The notes beneath the pieces were generated by a model. That model was not told the origin of the DNA. It did no database searches and worked only from the letters and a program-made list of their open reading frames with translations. Below, in pieces: positions 52,145-60,483 of a stretch of DNA of 64,000 nucleotides. Position numbers and translations under genes: made by a program. The stretch comes from UBA3210 sp963623095 (lineage in GTDB: Bacteria; Bacillota_I; Bacilli_A; RFN20; CAG-449), in contig CAVFKD010000002.1 of the NCBI GenBank assembly GCA_963623095.1, positions 1-64,000 on the forward strand. The letters are read 5' to 3'. Position 1 is the first letter of the stretch; each line of letters begins with the position of its first letter.

Positions 52145-53179
52145 TTAAATATGTTTCTCAATAAAGTTAAATATTGTATCCATTACCATTGGATCTAATT
52201 CATTTAATTTTTCTCTATCTAATGAATTATAATAAGCTTCATTAATTGAAGGAGGAATCTTACCTTGGTGTTCACCTTTTAATTCATAATATTCAATTGT
52301 AGTCTTATTATCATATTCCGCGGATTCTTTAGTTACATATGCTTGATGATATCTATCTTCTACATCTAAGAATGTATAATGAGGATTATCTTCTAATTGA
52401 GTTTTAAAGAATTCATGATTGAAATGATAATCCATAATAGTATCTAATGTACCTGCGATTAATAAATGATCTATATCGCTTTGATTAAAAGCATCGATAG
52501 AAGCAAAGTTTCCTTTTTTACCAAATTTAAGAAAATCAAATACTTTAAAGAAGAATTTAAATATACCCATAGCCGCGCCAGAAGTATGAGTTAATTCTTC
52601 ATGCAAGCAACCATATGGAGTATTGCAACTAGAAATAGAAATAATACCATTTATCTTATGATCATATCTTGTAATATTATTAACTGCATATCCACCCATT
52701 GAATGGCCTAATAATATTAAAGGATAAGAAGATAATTCATTATCGCTTTCTACATATTTTAAACAATCATTTAAATTAATTAATGAAGAAGTAAATCCAA
52801 CTACACTTTTACCTTCACTTAGTTCACAACCTCTAGTATCAAAAGCTAATACAAGATAACCTTTAGAAATCAATTCATTGATTATCTTCATATATGGTTT
52901 ATGACCAGGTCCTAAGGCATGGGTAAGAACAATCAAAGCTTTGTATTCATTAAATTCTTTTGATGAATATATTTTGCCATTGATATTTAGTTTTTGTGAT
53001 TTAAAGCATATAGGTTTTTCTTGCATTGAAGGAAAATCACTTGCTTCATAAAACTTTAAGGTATGTTTATCATCATATCTACAAGAAAAGACATTATGTC
53101 TAATCTTAAGTGCCATGGTCAATAATATTAAAAACATGACAAGTAATATACCTATGCATATAAATAAAAATATCCACAT
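52145..53179 (-). CDS. Membrane-anchored alpha/beta hydrolase
   Basis: One N-terminal membrane helix (residues about 3-25) carries a 344-residue alpha/beta hydrolase. The nucleophile elbow is GHSMGG near residue 158, with an oxyanion region THALGPGHKPY near 90; the acid is probably the aspartate in AGTLDTIMDY near 245 and the histidine the one in DRYHQAY near 280. Substrate unknown; a lipase or esterase is likely. Another anchored hydrolase lies at 62001. It is the last gene of the sdaA-ppa operon, one base after ppa. Confidence 0.82.
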   Translation of the reverse strand: MWIFLFICIGILLVMFLILLTMALKIRHNVFSCRYDDKHTLKFYEASDFPSMQEKPICFKSQKLNINGKIYSSKEFNEYKALIVLTHALGPGHKPYMKIINELISKGYLVLAFDTRGCELSEGKSVVGFTSSLINLNDCLKYVESDNELSSYPLILLGHSMGGYAVNNITRYDHKINGIISISSCNTPYGCLHEELTHTSGAAMGIFKFFFKVFDFLKFGKKGNFASIDAFNQSDIDHLLIAGTLDTIMDYHFNHEFFKTQLEDNPHYTFLDVEDRYHQAYVTKESAEYDNKTTIEYYELKGEHQGKIPPSINEAYYNSLDREKLNELDPMVMDTIFNFIEKHI

Positions 53180-53180
53180 A

Positions 53181-53714
53181 TTATTTATTCTCGATTAATT
53201 GATCAAAGTTATGAATACTCTTTTCAATAATGTTAATTGCTTCTTGTTTTCCTTTTACTTCAGAAACGAATGTCTTTTTACCTTCTAGTTGTTTATATAC
53301 TTTAAAGAAATGGCAAATTTCATCCATAATATGTTGAGGTAATTCAGAAACATCATGATAGACATTTAAAGAAGGATCATCTTTACAAATTGCGATAATC
53401 TTCTCATCTTCCATTTCAGAATCAATCATTTTAATAACACCTATTGGATAGCATCTTACTAAGCATAAAGGTTGAATAGGTTCTTGACACATTACTAAAA
53501 CATCTAATGGGTCATTATCACCTGCATAGGTTCTTGGAATAAATCCATAGTTTTGAGGATAATGGGTAGAAGTATATAAAACACGATCAAGAATTAATCT
53601 TCCTGTTTTCTTATCGAGTTCATATTTCATTTTGCTTCCTTTAGAAATTTCAATACATGCGACAAATTCATCTTTTGAAATTCTATCTTTATCCATATCT
53701 TTCCAAATATTCAT
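53181..53714 (-). CDS. ppa: Inorganic pyrophosphatase, family I
   Basis: Soluble Mg-dependent pyrophosphatase that pulls biosynthetic reactions forward. KYELDKKTGRLILDRVLYTSTHYPQNYGFIPRTYAGDNDPLDVLVM carries the active-site acidic cluster (residues about 29-75), and the C-terminal HFFKVYKQLEGK is present. The length of 177 is normal. It starts directly at the sdaA stop. Many Firmicutes use the family II enzyme instead, so this is a mild taxonomic clue. Confidence 0.95.
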   Translation of the reverse strand: MNIWKDMDKDRISKDEFVACIEISKGSKMKYELDKKTGRLILDRVLYTSTHYPQNYGFIPRTYAGDNDPLDVLVMCQEPIQPLCLVRCYPIGVIKMIDSEMEDEKIIAICKDDPSLNVYHDVSELPQHIMDEICHFFKVYKQLEGKKTFVSEVKGKQEAINIIEKSIHNFDQLIENK

Positions 53715-54923
53715 TTAGTTTTTCTCCTTATCTAAGTTTAAAGCTGCAAGACCTCCTGTCGCGGTTTCTCTATAAGCTTTATTTAAATCGATTCCTGTTT
53801 GATACATTGTTTTAATAACCATATCAAAAGAAATTAAGTTTGATGTTGAATCAATAAAGTCAGTAATTGATGCACATTCAATTGATCGTAACGCACCTAT
53901 GGCATTTCTTTCAATGCATGGAATCATAACATATCCTCCGATAGGATCGCAAGTTAAACCTAATGAATGTTCCATGGCAATTTCTGCCGCACGTTCAGTT
54001 AAATCGATATTTAATCCTTTAATATTAGATACAAAAGCCGCGCCCATACTACTTGCAGAGCCAATCTCTGCTTGACAACCACATTCTGCGCCTGAAATAG
54101 AAGCATTCTCTTTTATGAGTAAACCAAATAATCCTGCGACCAATAAAGATTCAATTACTTTTTCATGAGAATATCCTTGTTCTTCATAGTATCTAACTAA
54201 ACTAGGAATAATACCAGAAGATCCACATGTTGGTGAAGTAACTATCATTCCACCAGAAGCATTTTCTTCACTGACCGCGAAAGCATACGCGGATACTAGT
54301 CTTTTTTCTTTTCTCGCGCTTGATTCTTCTGGTACACCTTTAGAATAAATTTCTTTAGCTTTGCGATAAACGCTTATTGAACCTGGTAATCTTCCTTCTT
54401 TTTGTAATCCAGAAGAAATACAATTTATCATTGTTTGATAAATGTTTTCCGCATAATCTTTAATATCATCATCTTCAAATTTATAAATATAATCAATTAA
54501 AGAAAGATTGTTTTCTTTACAATATTTTTTAATATCATCAAAGTGTGAATGAGGATAAATTTCTTTATAGTGTTTTTTATCTTCACCTTTAATTTTGATA
54601 ATACCTCCTCCAACAGAATATATTGTGGCAGTATCAATAACTTTATTATCTTTAATAATCTCAAAATACATCGTATTTGGATGTTCTTTAACCTCTTCTA
54701 AATCAAAAATAAGTTCATGAGGAATATCACCAAATGTTTGATCCGCGATTTTATCTAGTAAATGTCCTTTACCAGTTAACGCTAAAGAGCCATATAAATA
54801 CATCTTATAATAATCACCATGAGGGCGATATTTTAAAATATATCTAACAGCGTTTCTTGGACCAATAGTATGAGATGAACTAGGACCAGGTCCTATTTTA
54901 TATAAAGTTTTAATTGAATACAT
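53715..54923 (-). CDS. sdaA: L-serine ammonia-lyase (fused beta and alpha domains)
   Basis: Iron-sulfur enzyme that deaminates serine to pyruvate and ammonia. The N-terminal beta-type part begins with GPGPSSSHTIGPRNAVRYI (residues about 12-30). The C-terminal alpha part has the 4Fe-4S cysteines in CGSSGIIPSL, GAECGCQAEIGSASSM and LTCDPIGGYVMIPCIERNAIGA. At 402 residues it is a single-chain form that lacks the longer spacer of E. coli SdaA. The frame opens 21 codons upstream, but ATG at 54923 follows CCGAGGTAAC and starts the conserved MYSIKTLYKIG. Confidence 0.94.
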   Translation of the reverse strand: MYSIKTLYKIGPGPSSSHTIGPRNAVRYILKYRPHGDYYKMYLYGSLALTGKGHLLDKIADQTFGDIPHELIFDLEEVKEHPNTMYFEIIKDNKVIDTATIYSVGGGIIKIKGEDKKHYKEIYPHSHFDDIKKYCKENNLSLIDYIYKFEDDDIKDYAENIYQTMINCISSGLQKEGRLPGSISVYRKAKEIYSKGVPEESSARKEKRLVSAYAFAVSEENASGGMIVTSPTCGSSGIIPSLVRYYEEQGYSHEKVIESLLVAGLFGLLIKENASISGAECGCQAEIGSASSMGAAFVSNIKGLNIDLTERAAEIAMEHSLGLTCDPIGGYVMIPCIERNAIGALRSIECASITDFIDSTSNLISFDMVIKTMYQTGIDLNKAYRETATGGLAALNLDKEKN

Positions 54924-54989
54924 AATGTTACCTCGGTATGTATGTATTATATTATTTTTTGATAAAAATAAATAGATATATTTCAAATT

Positions 54990-55015
54990 AAAAAGTCATA
55001 GTTTTACCTATGACT
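54990..55015 (-). terminator. Terminator of the purB-purA-flavoprotein operon
   Basis: AGTCATAG (54994-55001) pairs with CTATGACT (55008-55015), followed on the minus strand by TTTTTAATTT. Confidence 0.82.
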
Positions 55016-55024
55016 CATAATAAC

Positions 55025-56449
55025 TTATTTAGATGTTTCTTTAGAAATAATATCTCTTGCAACCCAAACACCATTCGCACCAGCTTGAGCGAGTCCTCTA
55101 GTAATACCCGCGCCATCACCTGCGACATATAAATTTGTAATCTTTGTTTCAAATTTTTCATTTACTTCTGGTCTATCTGAATAGAATTTTGCTTCAACAC
55201 CATATAATAATGTATGGTCGTTGGCGATACCTGGAGTAACATAGTCTAATGCTTCAATCATTTCAATTAATGATTTCATTGTGTTATATGGTAATACTAA
55301 ACCTAAATCGCCAGGAACTGCTTCTTTTAATGTAGGTTTAACAAAGCCTTCATCGATACGTTTTTGTGTAGATCTTCTACCCTTTTTAATATCGCCATAT
55401 TTTTGAACAATGACCGCGCCATTGGATAATTTATTCGCAATTTTAGATAATCTAATCGCATAAGCATTCGCATCTTTAAATGGTTCATCAAATTCTTGTG
55501 ATACTAATAAAGCAAAGTTAGTATTTTTAGAACCTAATTTAGGATCATGATATGCGTGTCCATTACAAACCATTGTACCATTGTGGTTTTCAATAACTAC
55601 GTGTCCAGATGGGTTAGAACAGAATGTTCTTACTGATGTACCAACTGATGTATTGTAAATAAATTTACCTTCGTAAAGATATTTATTAATGTCAGACATA
55701 ATAATATCATTAGTTTCAACTCTAACACCGATATCAACTCTATTATTATGCATTTCAAGTCCGTGTTTAGATAATACTTTAACTAACCATTCAGAACCAT
55801 TTCTACCAACTGCAAGAAGAACATATTTTGCGCTTATTTTTGTACCATCTTTAAGAGTAATACCTTTAATAGTATTATCTTCAACAATGACATCATCAAC
55901 TTCAGTCGCATATGCATAATCAACATGAGGTTTCATTTCTTCATAGATTGATTTTAAAATTTCTAAGTTGACTTCAGTACCTAAGTGTCTAACTTGGCTT
56001 CTTAATAATTTTAAGCCAACTGCGATACCCTTTTTTTCAATTTCTAATACTTCTTTAGTATAAGGATCTGTTAATTCAGTAGGTGCGCCATGTTTTAAGT
56101 TAATGGAGTCTACGTATTTAATTAAATCTAATACTGTATCTTCTGGAAGATAATCAGTCATCCAACCACCGAATTCAGAAGTAATATTAAATTTACCATC
56201 TGAATAAGCACCACTTCCTCCAAATCCTGCGGTCATAGAACATGCAGGTAAGCAACCTGATTCACCGCTTGGATTAACTGGGCAATGTTTTGCTTTACCC
56301 ATTAAAATAGGGCAACGTCTTCCATAGATATCTCTACCTTTATCAATTAAAAGGACCTTTAAAGAAGGTGCTTTTGACATAAATTCATAAGCTGAATATA
56401 TACCTGCAGGACCTGCGCCTACAATAATCACATCATAATTACTATTCAT
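55025..56449 (-). CDS. FAD-dependent dehydrogenase of the COG2509 type
   Basis: A 474-residue flavoprotein. GAGPAG at residues 10-15 binds FAD, DKGRDIYGRRCPIL near 40-53 and the cysteine-rich GKAKHCPVNPSGESGCLPACSM (residues about 52-73) are characteristic of this uncharacterised dehydrogenase group; GGSGAYSDGKFN follows, and the C-terminal GDGAGITRGLAQAGANG is the second FAD contact. The substrate is unknown. It is in the purine operon, 17 bases after purA, but no purine function is proven. Confidence 0.88.
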   Translation of the reverse strand: MNSNYDVIIVGAGPAGIYSAYEFMSKAPSLKVLLIDKGRDIYGRRCPILMGKAKHCPVNPSGESGCLPACSMTAGFGGSGAYSDGKFNITSEFGGWMTDYLPEDTVLDLIKYVDSINLKHGAPTELTDPYTKEVLEIEKKGIAVGLKLLRSQVRHLGTEVNLEILKSIYEEMKPHVDYAYATEVDDVIVEDNTIKGITLKDGTKISAKYVLLAVGRNGSEWLVKVLSKHGLEMHNNRVDIGVRVETNDIIMSDINKYLYEGKFIYNTSVGTSVRTFCSNPSGHVVIENHNGTMVCNGHAYHDPKLGSKNTNFALLVSQEFDEPFKDANAYAIRLSKIANKLSNGAVIVQKYGDIKKGRRSTQKRIDEGFVKPTLKEAVPGDLGLVLPYNTMKSLIEMIEALDYVTPGIANDHTLLYGVEAKFYSDRPEVNEKFETKITNLYVAGDGAGITRGLAQAGANGVWVARDIISKETSK

Positions 56450-56466
56450 TAACTACTCTCCTATAA

Positions 56467-57759
56467 TTAATATATTTTCTTTCTAATAACTGTTTGATAT
56501 TTGTCTGGTCCAACACTGAACATAATAACAGGGACTCCGACAACTTCTTCCATCTTTTCAATGTATTTTTTTGCGTTTTCTGGAAGTTGATCATAACTTG
56601 TTACTTTAGTGATATCTTCTTCCCAACCTGGAAGTTCAATAAAGTGTGGTTTACATCTTGCGAAGTCTTCAAGTCTTGCACATGGTGCGACAACTTTCTT
56701 ACCATCTAATTCATAATAATCACAAATCTTAATTGTTTTTAATCCTGATAAGATATCAAGTAACATAAGTGATAAACCAGTTAAACCATTTACTTGCGCG
56801 GAATATCTATTGATAACCCCATCAAACCAACCAATTCTTCTTGGACGTTTAGTAGTTGCACCATATTCACCTGCACGGTCACGAATATCTTGTGCTAAAA
56901 CTAAATCATCATTCATTTCAGTTGGGAAAGGACCTTCACCAACTCTAGTTGTATATGCTTTTGTAATACCTAATACTTCATCAATCTTAGTTGGGCCAAG
57001 TCCAGAACCTGTACAAGCACCCGCGGAAGATGCATTTGAAGAAGTAACATATGGATAAGTACCAAAGTCAATATCAAGTAATGTACCTTGTGCACCTTCA
57101 AATAAAATCTTTTTACCCTTATTATATTGTTCATTAATAAGAGTTACTGTATCACAAACCATTGGTCTAATTTCATCCGCGATTTTTTGATATTCAGCAT
57201 ATGAAGATTCAAAGTCAATTGGTTCTACACCAAAAGCTTTTAATTGTTCATTTTTTAAAATAACGCTTTGGCGATAGACTTCTTTAAAATCCGGACCAAC
57301 AAAGTCACACATTCTAATTCCATCACGAGAGATCTTATCTGTGTAGCAAGGACCAATACCTTTTTTAGTTGTACCAATCTTTCTTGCTCCTAATCTTTCT
57401 TCATTTAAACCATCTAATACTTTATGGTAGTCAAATAAAACATTCGCTCTATCGGAGATAAATAAGTTATTGCATTTAAATCCTTTTGATTTGATTTCAT
57501 TTAATTCTTCAATTAAGCTCTTTGGATTAATAACGCATCCATTGCCTAAGATATTAATAATTTCATCTTTAAAAATACCTGATGGTACTAAATGTAATTT
57601 ATAAGTGTTTCCATCAAATACAATTGTATGTCCTGCATTATCTCCCCCAGTAGAACGGACAACTACATCTGATAATTCACCTAAATAGTTAGTAATTTTT
57701 CCTTTACCTTCATCGCCCCAACAAGCACCGACGACAATAATTGTTTTTCCTTTTTCCAT
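56467..57759 (-). CDS. purA: Adenylosuccinate synthetase
   Basis: Joins IMP and aspartate with GTP to make adenylosuccinate. WGDEGKGK with its catalytic aspartate is at residues 14-21, NAGHT near 40, GIGPCYTDKISRDGIRMCD near 135, and the GTP/IMP sites KKPRRIGWFD-like TTKRPRRIGWFDG near 300. Two conserved positions differ: GACWGDEG where most have GTQWGDEG, and TGGDNAGHT where most have QGGNNAGHT or QGGHNAGHT. The length of 430 is normal. Six bases after purB. Confidence 0.96.
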   Translation of the reverse strand: MEKGKTIIVVGACWGDEGKGKITNYLGELSDVVVRSTGGDNAGHTIVFDGNTYKLHLVPSGIFKDEIINILGNGCVINPKSLIEELNEIKSKGFKCNNLFISDRANVLFDYHKVLDGLNEERLGARKIGTTKKGIGPCYTDKISRDGIRMCDFVGPDFKEVYRQSVILKNEQLKAFGVEPIDFESSYAEYQKIADEIRPMVCDTVTLINEQYNKGKKILFEGAQGTLLDIDFGTYPYVTSSNASSAGACTGSGLGPTKIDEVLGITKAYTTRVGEGPFPTEMNDDLVLAQDIRDRAGEYGATTKRPRRIGWFDGVINRYSAQVNGLTGLSLMLLDILSGLKTIKICDYYELDGKKVVAPCARLEDFARCKPHFIELPGWEEDITKVTSYDQLPENAKKYIEKMEEVVGVPVIMFSVGPDKYQTVIRKKIY

Positions 57760-57765
57760 TTTAAT

Positions 57766-59052
57766 TTACTCCTTTACCCCAACACTTTTATATATTTCAT
57801 CTACATGTTTCATATATCTTTGTAGATCGAATATCTCTTTTAATTGTTCTTCATTCAACCACTTAGTTTCTTCAAGTAAGCTTCTAAATTGAACTTTTTC
57901 ATTTAATGCCTTGAATGTCAAAGGTTGAATTTTATCATATGCCTCTTCTCTTGACCAACCTAAAGAAACTAATTTATTTAATACTGATCCTGAGAAGATA
58001 ACTCCATAAGTTAAATAAATATCTTCAATCATCTTATCTTCATAAACGACTAGATTATCAATAATCTTTGTAAATCTATTTAACATATAATCAAGTAATG
58101 TTGTTGAATCCGCCATAATGATACGTTCCGCGGAAGAATGAGAAATATCTCTTTCATGCCATAAGATATTATTATCTAACGCGGTATTAACATATGCTTT
58201 TATAACTCTTGCACATCCGCAGATGTTTTCACTACCAATTGGATTTCTTTTATGTGGCATCGCGGAACTACCTTTTTGTCCTTTAGAGAATCCTTCTTCT
58301 ACTTCATGGACTTCTTGACGAGATAGATTTCTAATTTCCATTGCCATCTTTTCAAGTAAAGAAGCAATAAGGGCTAATACTTCAATGTAATAAGCATGTC
58401 TATCACGCGATAAAACTTGAGTTGAAATCTTTGCTCTTTGAAGTCCTAATTCATCCGCGACCATTTGTTCAATTTCGATTGAAGTAGTAATATAATTACC
58501 GACTGCTCCGGATAATTTACAAGCTTCTACATCTTTTCTTGCTTCTATAAATCTAGCTATATCTCTTTTTAGTTCATCATACCATAAGGCATATTTTAAA
58601 CCAAAAGATGTAATTTCTGCGTGCATTCCATGAGTTCTACCCATAATAGGTGTATTTTGATAAGTTAATGCTTTTTGTTTTAAAGTTTCTAATAATTTAT
58701 TTAAATCATCTTGGATAATATCATTAGCTTCTTTAAATAATAATCCATTCGCAGTATCAACAACATCGGTAGAAGTTAATCCATAATGAACCCATTTCTT
58801 TTCATCACCTAATGATTCAGAGACAGTTCTAGTAAATGCAATAACATCATGTTTAGTAATTGCTTCTAATTCTAATATACGATCTATATCAATTTTTGCA
58901 TTATCTCTAATTTTGATATAATCACTTTCTGGTACTACGCCAATTTGACTAAAAGCATGTGTGGCAGCAATTTCAACTTTTAAAAATGAGTTGAACTTAT
59001 TTTCATCTGTCCATACTTTTTTCATTTTCGCTAAAGAGTATCTTTCAATCAT
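57766..59052 (-). CDS. purB: Adenylosuccinate lyase
   Basis: Cleaves adenylosuccinate and SAICAR. The fumarase-superfamily signature KGSSAMPHKRNPIGSE (near residues 258-273) supplies the catalytic serine loop; the histidine regions LTSTDVVDTA near 90 and GRTHGMHAEITSFG near 140 are present. The length of 428 is normal. With purA it converts IMP to AMP; no other purine genes are in the window. Confidence 0.97.
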   Translation of the reverse strand: MIERYSLAKMKKVWTDENKFNSFLKVEIAATHAFSQIGVVPESDYIKIRDNAKIDIDRILELEAITKHDVIAFTRTVSESLGDEKKWVHYGLTSTDVVDTANGLLFKEANDIIQDDLNKLLETLKQKALTYQNTPIMGRTHGMHAEITSFGLKYALWYDELKRDIARFIEARKDVEACKLSGAVGNYITTSIEIEQMVADELGLQRAKISTQVLSRDRHAYYIEVLALIASLLEKMAMEIRNLSRQEVHEVEEGFSKGQKGSSAMPHKRNPIGSENICGCARVIKAYVNTALDNNILWHERDISHSSAERIIMADSTTLLDYMLNRFTKIIDNLVVYEDKMIEDIYLTYGVIFSGSVLNKLVSLGWSREEAYDKIQPLTFKALNEKVQFRSLLEETKWLNEEQLKEIFDLQRYMKHVDEIYKSVGVKE

Positions 59053-59096
59053 AATATCACCTAACTTTATTTTAACTCAATTGGGTTTAAATTAAC

Positions 59097-59163
59097 TATA
59101 AAAAATAAAATAGACTTAGTTACTTTAAATACACTCTATCTAAGAGTAAGTAAACTAAGTCTA
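59097..59163 (-). terminator. Strong terminator downstream of a possible small RNA
   Basis: A long stem, 59109-59124 with about 59147-59163 (one bulge), contains ATAGACTTAG/CTAAGTCTAT and is followed on the minus strand by TTTTATTTTTT. It is not adjacent to a normal gene stop: radC ends 300 bases upstream. Confidence 0.8.
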
Positions 59164-59280
59164 TAATTTGTTCTATAATTATCTTTTTTAAGTATGGTAA
59201 AGCCTACGCTAAGACAAGAATGTTGAAATTTGATTTCATTTTGAAGTCTTGAAAGCATAGTTTCACCCCCAACGAGTTAT
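59100..59280 (-). ncRNA. Candidate small RNA or leader-peptide transcript upstream of purB
   Basis: An extended -10 (TGCTAAAAT at 59281-59289) would start a transcript of about 180 bases ending at the terminator 59109-59163. It contains a strong ribosome binding site GGGGGTG (59264-59270) and a 16-codon frame (59208-59258, MLSRLQNEIKFQQFLS). It could be a regulatory RNA, a tiny peptide gene or a leader of purB with attenuation; no known RNA family was recognised. The rest of the 415-base gap 59053-59467 is AT-rich. Confidence 0.35.
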
Positions 59281-59467
59281 ATTTTAGCATTTACATCAAA
59301 ATAATTAAATAATTATTTTAATAAATATTGTAAGAACGCATTTGTTTTAACATTCGTTATTAAGAACATTTTTCAATTAAATGAAAAGTTGAATTTCCAT
59401 TTTTTATATTTGTTTCTTTCACATTAACATCAAATAATTTTGTTAATGTCATAGCAACATAGTTTTT

Positions 59468-60163
59468 TTAATTCTCTAAATTCCAAATATATGTCTTTCC
59501 TTGTTTTATAGAATAATAGCCAATATTTGTAATGATCATATGTTCAATAAAATCAATCTTTAAACTTAACGCTAAAGTATCTAATTGACTTGTAAATAAA
59601 AGATCTTGTTGGCTTGGTCTAAAAGAATTAGATGGATGGTTATGAAGCAAATAGAATCTCCTTCCACCATCTTTTAAAACATGTTTAATAACAATAGTCT
59701 CACTAATGGAGATAGAATCTTCACTTCCTTTACCAAGTTCATTAATACTTAATATATGGGAACTTCTATCCATTACTACTAAATATAGAACTTCTTGCGA
59801 TGAATCTAAGATGTTTCCATGGATTATTTTTGCAATCTCATATTCACTATATCTTTTTATATCAGAAATAGTATTTTGCTCTAAACTTCTTTTATATAAA
59901 TAAAACGAAGCTGCCATTTTGACAGCTTTCGCCTTAGATATACCCTTTATGCACATCAGTTCGTTAATTCCTGCATTCACTACTCCATTTATCCCATTAA
60001 ACTTTGAAAGTAGTTCATAAGCGATATCTAATGCTGATTTATCCTTGTAACCACTGGAGATGATGATTGCGAGTAATTCAGCATTAGATAATGAATTAAG
60101 TCCATAGAGGAGAGCTTTTTCTCTTGGACGATCGAAGGTAGGAATATCTTTAATCTTGGTCAT
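59468..60163 (-). CDS. radC: RadC family JAB-domain protein
   Basis: A 231-residue RadC/YsxA protein: a helix-hairpin-helix-like N-terminal part (LNSLSNAELLAIIISSGYKDKSALDIAYELL and INELMCIKGISKAKAVKMAA) and a C-terminal JAMM metalloprotease-like domain (LLHNHPSNSFRPSQQD, near residues 175-190). Despite the name its role in repair is not established. The frame opens 26 codons further upstream, but that region overlaps the small peptide gene; ATG at 60163 starts MTKIKDIPTFDRPREK and gives the usual length. The stop is followed by 35 more in-frame codons. Confidence 0.92.
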   Translation of the reverse strand: MTKIKDIPTFDRPREKALLYGLNSLSNAELLAIIISSGYKDKSALDIAYELLSKFNGINGVVNAGINELMCIKGISKAKAVKMAASFYLYKRSLEQNTISDIKRYSEYEIAKIIHGNILDSSQEVLYLVVMDRSSHILSINELGKGSEDSISISETIVIKHVLKDGGRRFYLLHNHPSNSFRPSQQDLLFTSQLDTLALSLKIDFIEHMIITNIGYYSIKQGKTYIWNLEN

Positions 60164-60167
60164 ACTT

Positions 60168-60344
60168 CTAACCCCATGAAAATTTCCATCCACCAGGTAA
60201 AGTTGTACTTCCCTTGCTAGACATAAATAATCGATAAACAACTACCGCGACAATCGCAGTGACTAATACTGCCATAATCGCAGTTAAGGTAATTGCTTCG
60301 CCACCAACAATGAGTGACATTTCTTCATCATTTAAAATCCTCAT
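60168..60344 (-). CDS. Small double-glycine-leader peptide, bacteriocin-like
   Basis: A 58-codon gene preceded by a near-ideal ribosome binding site (GAGGAGGAAAATTT). Residues 1-15 read MRILNDEEMSLIVGG, the classic leader for C39-peptidase ABC exporters (acidic, hydrophobic at -4, -7 and -12, GG at the cut). The predicted 43-residue product has a membrane-spanning hydrophobic stretch (residues 17-40) and a polar Gly/Trp tail (STTLPGGWKFSWG). It ends four bases before radC, so both share a transcript. No exporter or immunity gene is in the window. Could be a class II bacteriocin, a signalling peptide or a small membrane protein that mimics this pattern. Confidence 0.7.
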   Translation of the reverse strand: MRILNDEEMSLIVGGEAITLTAIMAVLVTAIVAVVVYRLFMSSKGSTTLPGGWKFSWG

Positions 60345-60414
60345 AAATTTTCCTCCTCTATATATATCTTTTGAGGGTTTTAAGCAAAAATCCTAAAAAT
60401 ATTTTTATTTTTTT

Positions 60415-60454
60415 TAAAAAAAGAAAAAAGTTGAAGAAATTAATCCTCAACTTT
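60415..60454 (-). terminator. Terminator of tyrS
   Basis: An 11-bp stem (60427-60437 with 60444-60454, one G-U in the RNA) is followed on the minus strand by TTTCTTTTTTT. Confidence 0.88.
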
Positions 60455-60483
60455 GATAGTTAAAATAGTATTTAAATTTTTAA

